This document shows positions 1 through 5,068 of a stretch of DNA of 5,068 bases, piece after piece. Location: assembly GCF_001280125.1 (NCBI RefSeq), contig NZ_LGEG01000065.1:1-5068 (forward strand). The letters are read 5' to 3'. Numbering within the stretch: the first letter of the stretch is position 1; each line of letters starts with the position of its first letter. This DNA comes from Streptomyces sp. NRRL F-6492. GTDB taxonomy: Bacteria; Actinomycetota; Actinomycetes; Streptomycetales; Streptomycetaceae. The notes under the pieces were generated by a model that saw only the letters and a program-made list of their open reading frames with translations, searched no databases and had not been told where the DNA came from. A program made the translations under genes and the position numbers.

Positions 1-819
1 CGCACCGTCCTGGTTCACCGCCGAACCCGCCACCACCGCGAGCACCCGATGACCCTCACGCCGCGCCCTCGACAACCGCTCGACCACGAGGATTCCCGCG
101 CCCTCCGCCCAACCGGTGCCGTCGGCGTCCGCGCCGAAGGCACGGCACCGGCCGTCGGCGGACAGGCCGCGCTGCCGGGAGAACTCCACGAAGGTGCTCG
201 GGGTGGCCATGACGGCCACGCCTCCGGCGAGTGCGGTGGCGCACTCGCCGGACCGCACCGCCCGGACCGCGAGGTCCAGCGCCACCAGCGACGACGAGCA
301 CGCCGTGTCCACCGTCAACGCGGGCCCCCGCAAACCGAGGACGTACGCGATCCGACCCGACGCCACACTGGACTGGTTGCCCGCCAGGAGCAGGCCCTCG
401 ACGTCCTCGGGGGCCGTGCGCAGGCGGGCCGCGTAGTCGTCGTACATGGCGCCGATGAAGACGCCGGTGTCGGAGTCCTTGAGGCTGTGCGGATCGATCC
501 CGGCCCGCTCCAGGGCCTCCCAGGTGATCTGGAGCAGCAGCCTCTGCTGCGGGTCGGTGGCCAGGGCCTCGCGCGGGCTCATCCCGAAGAAGTCGGCGTC
601 GAACTCGGCGGCGTCGTAGAGGAATCCGCCGCGCCGGGTGTACGTGGTGCCCTTGTGGTCGGGGTCGGGGTCGTACAGCTTCTCCAGGTCCCAGCCGCGG
701 TCCTCGGGGAAGCCGCCGGTCGCGTCGGTGCCGTCGGCGACGAGGCGCCACAGGTCCTCCGGCGAGGCAACGCCCCCCGGGAACCGGCAGCCCATCCCCA
801 CGATGACCACCGGATCCTC
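1..819 (-). other. Ketosynthase (KS) domain of the following module, N-terminal two thirds
   Basis: Accepts the chain from the preceding ACP and starts the next condensation. It begins with EDPVVIVGMGCRFPGGV and continues with GGFPEDRGWDLEKLYDPDP, DADFFGMSPREALATDPQQR and VASGRIAYVLGLRGPALTVDTACSSS. The nucleophile Cys is at 298-300, about 173 residues into the domain as expected, so it is a condensing KS and not a KSQ or a Ser variant. The fragment stops after AVNQDGA, before both catalytic His motifs, so full activity cannot be confirmed. The residue usually His in SLVALHLA is Asp here (274-276). The stretch below about 120 shows the same altered composition as the other KS tail. Confidence 0.96.
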
Positions 820-3800
820 CACGTCCCGCTGCCGGACGACGGCGGCGGCCTCCTCCGGGGCGTCGGTGGTGAGCGAGGCGTGCAGGTGGCCGGCGAGTCC
901 GGCGATCGTGGGGTACTCGAAGACGACGGTGGCGGGCAGGGTGAGGCCGGTGAGCCGGCCGAGCCGGTTGCGGAGTTCGACGGCGGTGAGCGAGTCGAAG
1001 CCGAGGTCCTTGAAGGGCCGGTCCGCTCCGATGCCGTCGCTCCCGTCGTGTCCGAGGACGAGCGCGGCCTGTTCGCGCAGGAGCGCGGTGACCGTGCGCA
1101 GTCGTTCGTGGGCCGGGACGGCGGCGAGCCGGTCGGCCCACGCGCCGCCGCCCGCACCGGCCGCGCGCCGGGCGGCGGACGCGGGCACGCGGACCAGGGC
1201 GCCGAACACCGGGCGGAGCCGGCCGGCCGCCGCCTCCTGGCGCAGCAGGCCCTCGTCGAGCGGGGAGACGATCGTGTGCGGCCGCTCCGCCGCGAACAGG
1301 GCGTCCAGACCGGCCTCGGTCGCGACGGGCCCCACGCCGTACCGGGCGAGCCGGGTCCGGTCGGCGGCGCCGAGGTGCCCGGTCATGGCCCCGGTCTCCT
1401 CCCACAGGCCCCACGCGAGGGAGACGCCGGGCAGGCCGAGGTCGCGGCGGTGGGCGGCGAGGGCGTCGAGGAAGGTGTTGCCCGCAGCGTAGTTCGCCTG
1501 TCCGGGCACTCCGGCGACGGCCACGGCCGAGGAGAAGAGCACGAACGCGTCGAGCGGCAGCTCCGCGGTGAGCTCGTGCAGCAGCCAGGCCGCGTCGACC
1601 TTGGGCCGCAGCGCGGCGGCCAGCTGCTCGGGGGTGAGCTCGGTGACGGTGGCGTCGGCGAGCACGCCGGCCGTGTGGACGACCGCGCGCAGCGGGCGGT
1701 CGGCGGGGACGTCGGCGAGCAGTCGCGCCAGGGCGTCGCGGTCCGTCACGTCGCAGGCGGCGACGGTCGTCCCGGCGCCGGCCGCGCGGAGCTCGGCGGT
1801 CAGGTCGGCCGCGCCGGGCGCGGCCGGTCCGGTGCGGCTGACCAGCAGCAGGTGCGGGGGATTCGGCCGCGCCGCGAGCCTACGGGCGACGAGGGCGCCG
1901 AGGGCTCCCGTACCGCCGGTGACGAGCACGGTGCCGGCCCCGTCCGGGGCGGGCGGGGAGGCGGGGGCGAGGTCGTGGGCGGCGAGGCGGGGCACGTGGA
2001 CCCGGCCGTCGCGGAGCGCGGACTCGGGTTCCCCGTGGTCTCCGGCGAGCCGTGCGGCCGGGGCGGGCCCGTCGGTCTCGACGAGCGCGAAGCGGCCGGG
2101 GTGTTCGGCGGCGGCGGTGCGCAGGAGACCGCGTACGGGAGCGGCGGCCAGGTCCCCGGTCCTGATCACGACGTGCAGGGGGACCCCGTCCCAGGCCGGT
2201 GTGGCGATCCAGCGCTGCAGGAGGGCGAGGACGGCCGCGGTGAGCTCGTGGGCCCGGGCGGGGACGGCGCGGGGGTCCGGGCCGGTCCCCGTGCCTTCGG
2301 CGGTGCCGGTGCCGATGGCGGTTCCGGTGGGGGGGACGGTTCCGGTGACGGGGACGAGGACGGCCGTGGGCGGTGTGGCGCGGGCCGACAGCGCCTCGGT
2401 GTCCGGGACGGTCTCCGCGTCGGTGACGAGCCCGGTGTCGCCGAGCCCGGCGAGGACGAGGTGGGTGCCGGTGGCCGGGCCCGCGAGGGGCAGCTCGGGC
2501 CAGTCGAGGTGGTGGGCGGTGGCCCCGACCGCCGGGCGGCCGGCGAGTTCGGCGCGGCCGACCGGGCGGAACGCCAGCGAGTCGATCTCCGCGACCGGGT
2601 TCCCGTGCGCGTCGGCCAGGGTGAGGCGGAACCGGGTGTCGGCGAGCGGTTCGATCCGTACGCGCAGCCGGTCGGCGGCGGCCGCCGCGGCCGCGTCGGT
2701 GATCCGCAGTCCTTCGAACGCGAAGGGCAGCAGCGGTCGTTCCGGATCCGCGGCGTGCGTCCCGACGAGTCCGGCGACGACCGGGTGCAGGGCGGCGTCG
2801 AGCAGGGCCGGGTGGAGCGCGAAGCCCGTACCGGACGCGTCGCCGTCCCCGTCGGACAGGCCGGGGTCGAGCTCGGCGTGGAGCACACCGTCGGGGGTAC
2901 GGCGGGCTGCCGCGAGGCCCTGGAAGGCGGGGCCGTAGTCGTAGCCGAGCCGGAACAGGCCGGCGTAGACGTCGTCGAGGGCGACGGGCGCGGCGTCGGC
3001 GGGCGGGAACGCGGGGAACGCCGGTGTCGCGGCCGGGGCGGCCGCGCGCAGGGTCGCCGAGGCGTGCAGGGTCCACGGGGCGGTGTCGTCGGGTCGCGCG
3101 TGCACGGTCAGCTCGCGCGCGCCGGTGGCGTCGACGGGCGCGACGCGGACCTGGAGTGCCGTGGGGCGGTCCGGATCGGGGACGAGGGGGGCGCGGACGG
3201 TCAGGTCCGCCACCGCCGGAAGGTCCACGGCGGCGCCCGCGTGGAGGGCCAGTTCGGCGAAGGCGGTGCCCGGGACGAGGACGGTGCCGAAGACGCCGTG
3301 GTCCGTGAGCCACGGCAGTGCGCGCAGGTCGATCCGGCCGGTGAACACCGCCGCCCCGTCGGCGAGTTCGACCCGGGCGCCGAGCAGCGGGTGGGGTTCG
3401 GCGGTGAGGCCCGGCAGGGCCGTGGCGGCGGGTCCGCCGGACGGGACGAGCCAGTGGCGGTCGGGAGCGAAGCGGTACGTCAGCGGGAGGTCCGGGGCGG
3501 TCGCGGGGACGTCCCAGGCGACGGGCGCGCCGCCGAGGTGCGCGGCGGCCAGGGAGCGCCGGAACGTGTCCGGGCCGCCGTGGTCGCGGCGCAGGGTGCC
3601 GCCGGTGAACGCGGCGACGCCGCGCCCGGCGAGGATCTCCTCGACGGCGAAGGTGAGCACGGGGTGCGGGCTGACCTCGACGAAGCGCCGGTGACCGGAG
3701 TCGACGAGGCTGTCGACGGCGGCCTCGAACCGCACGGTCTCGCGCAGGTTGCGGTACCAGTATCCGGCGTCGAGGGTGTCCGTGGCGACCGGGCCGCCGG

Positions 3801-5068
3801 TCACGGCGGAGTAGAACGCGGTCCCGGCCGTGCCCGGTGTCAGACCGGCCCCGAGCTCCAGCAGGTGCTCGCGCAGCGGCTCGACGTACCGGGTGTGCGA
3901 GGCGTAGTCGACGGGGATGCGGCGGGCGCGCACCCCGTGCTCCTCGCACCAGGCCAGGAGGGCGCCGAGGGCGGTGTCTCCACCGGCGACCACGGTGGCG
4001 CGGGGCCCGTTGCGCACGGCGATCTCCAGCTCGTCCGGGTGTTCGGCGAGCACGGGGGCGAGGGCGTCGGCGTCGAGGGCGACGGAGACCATGCCGCTGT
4101 CGCCGGCGATGCCGGTCAGGGCACGGCTGCGCAGGGCGACGAGCTTCGCCGCGTCCGCGAGGGAGAGCGCGCCCGCCACGTACGCGGCGGCGATCTCGCC
4201 CTGGGAGTGTCCGACGACGGCGTCGGGCACGACGCCGGCCGACCGCCACAGCCCGGCGAGGGAGACCATGACGGCGAAGAGCACCGGCTGGACGACGTCG
4301 ACCCGGTCGAGGCCGGGGGCATCGGGCGCGCCGCGCAGCACGTCGAGCAGGGACCAGTCGGTGTGCGGGGCGAGCGCGGCGGCGCAGGCCTCGATCCCGT
4401 CCCGGAACACGGGGCTGGCGTCGAGGAGTTCGCGGGCCATGCCGCTCCATTGGGAGCCCTGGCCGGGGAAGACGAACACGGTGCGGCCGGCGGCCCGTTC
4501 GCCGGTGATCAGGGCGTCGTGGACCTCTCCGTCGGCGAGCGCGCGCAGCGCGGCGGAGAGCCGGTCCGGGTCGCCGTCGCCGTCGAACGGGACCGCCGCG
4601 CCGTGGGCGTGGCGGGCGCGCCGGGCGAGGGCGGCGGCGAGCGCGTGCGCGTCGGTGTCGGGGTGGGCGCGCAGGTGGTCGGCGAGCGCGGCGGCCTGAC
4701 GGCGCAACGCGGCCGGGGTGTTGCCGGAGAGCAGGACGGGCGGGGCCGGACGCTCCGAGACGGCTCCGGGCTCGTCGGCCGTGGGTCCGGGCTGGGCGGG
4801 ACCGACGTGATCGTCGTGTTCCGGGGCCTGTTCGAGGATGACGTGGCTGTTGGTGCCGCTGATCCCGAACGAGGACACCCCCGCCCGGCGCGGACGCCCG
4901 CGCTCGGGCCACGTCTCCTGCTCCCCCAGCAGCCGGACCCCAGAGCCCTCCCACTCCACGAACGGCGACGGCTCCCGCGCGTGCAGCGTCTTCGGCAGTA
5001 CCCCTGCCCGCAACGCCATCACCGTCTTGATCACACCACCCACCCCGGCAGCCGCCTGAGCGTGCCCG
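1..5068 (-). CDS. Modular type I polyketide synthase, internal fragment: (KS)-AT-DH-KR-ACP-(KS)
   Basis: This is part of a large multimodular PKS that builds a reduced polyketide by stepwise extension on carrier-protein-bound intermediates in the cytoplasm. The frame is open for 1689 codons with no stop and continues past both edges, so start, ribosome binding site and end lie outside. Domains in order, by residue within the fragment: KS tail (1-79), AT (about 196-509), DH (about 559-839), KR structural half (about 855-1044) and catalytic half (about 1045-1229), ACP (about 1321-1395), next KS (from about 1417, cut at 1689). All active-site motifs present in the window are intact. The AT signatures indicate methylmalonyl-CoA, and there is no enoylreductase, so the module should yield an alpha-methyl-alpha,beta-unsaturated thioester. 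The ACP runs straight into the next KS, so both modules share one polypeptide. No frameshift is seen. PKS identity is near certain; the final product is unknown. Confidence 0.98.
882..1107 (-). other. Acyl carrier protein (ACP) domain
   Basis: Carries the growing chain on a 4'-phosphopantetheine arm. The attachment Ser is at 991-993 in LGFDSLTAVELRNRL, a textbook PKS ACP motif. Helix I is ERLRTVTALLREQAALVLGH, loop 1 holds the acidic and Gly-rich segment before FKDLGFDS, and the end is LPATVVFEYPTIAGLAGHL. Length of about 75 residues is normal and there is one copy. No thioesterase or docking domain follows; a linker of about 20 residues leads into the next KS, so transfer is within one chain. 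The KR-ACP spacer (about 1108-1380) contains SLAW-type KR end sequence, then an Ala/Gly/Arg-rich linker. Confidence 0.96.
1381..1935 (-). other. Ketoreductase (KR) catalytic subdomain, B-type (probably B1)
   Basis: NADPH-dependent reductase of the short-chain dehydrogenase fold that turns the beta-ketoacyl-ACP into a beta-hydroxyacyl-ACP. The cofactor loop is TGGTGALG (from Thr at 1918-1920). The catalytic set is complete: Lys 1600-1602 (LRPKVDAAW), Ser 1528-1530 (LFSSAVAV), Tyr 1489-1491 and Asn 1477-1479 (YAAGN). For stereochemistry, the LDD position reads LAD, with the diagnostic second Asp (1654-1656) kept. The A-type Trp is absent (Ala instead), and Pro and Asn stand at the B-type positions in GVPGQANY. 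These suggest a B-type KR giving the D (3R) alcohol. The Pro two residues after the Tyr that marks epimerising B2 enzymes is absent, which suggests B1. This fits an active DH forming a trans double bond. The domain ends near LAWGLWEETGAMTG. Confidence 0.92.
1936..2505 (-). other. Ketoreductase structural subdomain (N-terminal, non-catalytic half)
   Basis: This truncated Rossmann-like half has no catalytic residues and braces the catalytic half. It opens with HHLDWPELPL (consensus xRLDWxPLP) and includes the helix ELTAAVLALLQRWI, the strand LHVVIRTGD, and APVRGLLRTAAAEHPGRFALVETD, a close match to the conserved GLxRSAQxEHPGRFxLxD segment. It ends with ALRDGRVHVPRLA. No enoylreductase is inserted between this half and the DH or the catalytic KR. 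A Thr/Gly-rich loop (2281-2346) lies in the middle and is listed separately. Confidence 0.88.
2281..2346 (-). repeat. Thr/Gly-rich low-complexity loop in KR structural half
   Basis: These 22 codons encode eight Thr and seven Gly with a few Pro, Ala, Val, Ile and Glu, mostly as TG dipeptides. At DNA level the plus-strand 11-mer CGGTTCCGGTG occurs at 2319-2329 and again at 2337-2347, 18 bp apart and so in frame, with further GGTGCCGGTGCC units beside them. A run of seven G (2329-2335) lies between the two copies. The position, between the strand ending AVLVPV and the helix ELTAAVLALLQ, is a surface loop that varies in length among PKS ketoreductases. Expansion by slippage is likely; a function is not evident. 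Confidence 0.7.
2551..3393 (-). other. Dehydratase (DH) domain, active site intact
   Basis: Removes water from the beta-hydroxyacyl-ACP made by the KR to give an alpha,beta-double bond. The double-hotdog fold starts at HPLLGARVEL (3364-3393). The catalytic His is at 3298-3300 in a perfect HxxxGxxxxP motif, HGVFGTVLVP (3271-3300). GYDYGPAFQGL (about 2914-2946) matches the conserved YGPxFQG element of the second hotdog. The catalytic Asp is at 2797-2799 in HPALLDAALH, followed by LLPFAFEGLRI. The domain ends near AEIDSLAFRPV. Length of about 281 residues is normal. A run of seven Ala (2674-2694) between two Asp residues is a low-complexity loop in the C-terminal half. All signs favour an active domain, and a partner KR of the type that supplies D-hydroxy substrates follows. 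Confidence 0.93.
3394..3540 (-). other. Post-AT linker
   Basis: These 49 or so residues between AT and DH wrap back over the AT and KS in known PKS structures. The conserved element, usually LPTYPFQRRRYWL, appears here in divergent form as LPLTYRFAPDRHWL (about 3445-3486). The Tyr, Phe, Arg and the final aromatic-Trp-Leu positions are recognisable, but the Pro after the Tyr is replaced by Arg. A short Pro/Gly/Ala-rich spacer then leads to the DH. Confidence 0.75.
3541..4482 (-). other. Acyltransferase (AT) domain, methylmalonyl-CoA-type
   Basis: Selects the extender unit from CoA and transfers it to the ACP phosphopantetheine. The domain starts at TVFVFPGQGSQW (GQGSQ at 4450-4464). The nucleophile Ser is at 4204-4206 in GHSQGE, and an Arg that would bind the extender carboxylate follows in VALRSRAL. 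Two family fingerprints agree on methylmalonyl-CoA: GHSQG (malonyl types favour GHSIG or GHSLG), and YASH at 3895-3906 (malonyl types have HAFH). The stretch RVDVVQPVLFAVMVSLA before the nucleophile is also typical of methylmalonyl ATs. The catalytic His lies in this YASH block. The domain closes with VEVSPHPVL and the FRRSLAAAH helix. Length, about 314 residues, is normal. Occasional use of a larger extender cannot be excluded by motifs alone. Confidence 0.93.
4483..4830 (-). other. KS-AT linker domain
   Basis: This segment of about 116 residues joins the KS to the AT. It begins with an acidic, Pro-rich stretch (EQAPEHDDHVGPAQPG), continues with PPVLLSGNTPAALRRQAAAL, which matches the usual start of the structured linker subdomain (consensus PWVLSA...ALRAQAARL), and ends just before the AT core at GRTVFVFPGQG. 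It normally packs between the two domains and has no catalytic residues. The acidic spacer before PPVLLS varies among modules. Confidence 0.85.
4831..5067 (-). other. Ketosynthase (KS) domain, C-terminal tail, first module
   Basis: This is the last 79 or so residues of the condensing domain of the module covered by this window. The fragment opens at the GH of the conserved KSNIGH motif. The His at 5062-5064 is the third member of the Cys-His-His triad, which assists decarboxylative condensation. It is followed by the usual QAAAGVGGVIK stretch and, near the end, by GVSSFGISGTNSHVILE (4831-4881), the standard KS terminus. The Cys and first His lie upstream of the window, so activity cannot be judged. 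Codon choice differs from the AT-to-ACP region: Gly is mostly GGG or GGT rather than GGC, there is a TTG Leu at 5011-5013, and the plus strand is C-rich. Confidence 0.95.

Noticed and set aside
820..881. Possible gene boundary or docking domains between the ACP and the next KS
   Set aside because: The frame is continuous over about 20 residues with no stop, start or coiled-coil docking sequence, so the two modules are fused in one protein.
56..1414. Minus-strand open frame of about 452 codons overlapping the ACP and KS
   Set aside because: It is out of phase with the PKS frame, and its Arg/Pro/Gly-rich translation lacks the KS and ACP motifs that the true frame shows over the same bases.
2329..2335. 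Run of seven G as a possible frameshift or phase-variation site
   Set aside because: The same frame gives conserved KR structural sequence on both sides of the run, so no shift is present. Nothing besides the homopolymer suggests programmed slippage.
1936..2550. Possible enoylreductase between DH and KR
   Set aside because: The DH-to-catalytic-KR interval is only the length of a KR structural subdomain and carries its conserved segments. No enoylreductase cofactor motif is found.
1568..2938. Plus-strand open frame of about 456 codons, and shorter plus-strand frames at 638-1492, 3083-3694 and 3917-4699
   Set aside because: They lie antisense to the conserved PKS domains, encode Ser/Arg/Ala-rich sequence without recognisable motifs, and have no independent support such as a convincing ribosome binding site or their own intergenic space.
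1880..4954. Very long minus-strand open frame of about 1024 codons in another phase
   Set aside because: Its translation is dominated by Arg, Pro and Gly with no domain motifs. It is an out-of-phase shadow of the PKS frame, common in G+C-rich coding DNA. The true frame gives complete AT, DH, KR and ACP signatures across the same bases.
1..5068. A previously undescribed biological system
   Set aside because: Every part of the window is explained by a canonical modular type I PKS. No extra domain, insertion, RNA element, mobile element or repeat array beyond the small Thr/Gly tract was found on either strand.

Overview
The window is a single stretch of modular type I polyketide synthase (PKS) on the minus strand. 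One reading frame, with codons at positions 1-3, 4-6 and so on read on the minus strand, stays open for all 1689 complete codons and leaves the window at both ends. Neither the start codon nor the stop codon of the gene is present. I translated it by hand throughout and every segment gave recognisable PKS protein. Very high G+C, strong G/C bias at third codon positions and the style of the domains point to an actinomycete, most likely Streptomyces or a close relative. Species and compound cannot be named from this sequence.

Layout in protein order (high to low coordinates): the C-terminal tail of a ketosynthase (KS, 4831-5067); the KS-AT linker; an acyltransferase (AT, about 3541-4482) with methylmalonyl-CoA signatures; a short post-AT linker; a dehydratase (DH, about 2551-3393) with an intact active site; a ketoreductase (KR), made of a structural half (about 1936-2505) and a catalytic half (about 1381-1935), with B-type features; an acyl carrier protein (ACP, about 882-1107); a short linker; and the first two thirds of the next module's KS (1-819). 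There is no enoylreductase. The window therefore holds one module complete except for most of its KS, plus the start of the following module on the same polypeptide.

Predicted chemistry: the AT loads methylmalonyl-CoA onto the ACP, the KS condenses it with the incoming chain, the B-type KR reduces the beta-ketone and the DH removes water. This leaves an alpha-methyl, alpha,beta-unsaturated (probably E) thioester. The next KS, fused directly after the ACP, takes this chain without a docking-domain hand-off.

This is a known class of system and I see no new type of machinery. The points worth a second look are local. The C-terminal halves of both ketosynthases have a base composition and codon use unlike the rest, which suggests KS recombination or gene conversion. 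A Thr/Gly-rich repeat sits in the KR structural half. There are also small departures from consensus in the KR LDD motif, in the residue after the KS active-site helix, and in the post-AT linker. No RNA genes, mobile elements, CRISPR arrays, promoters or terminators are visible, and there is no intergenic sequence.
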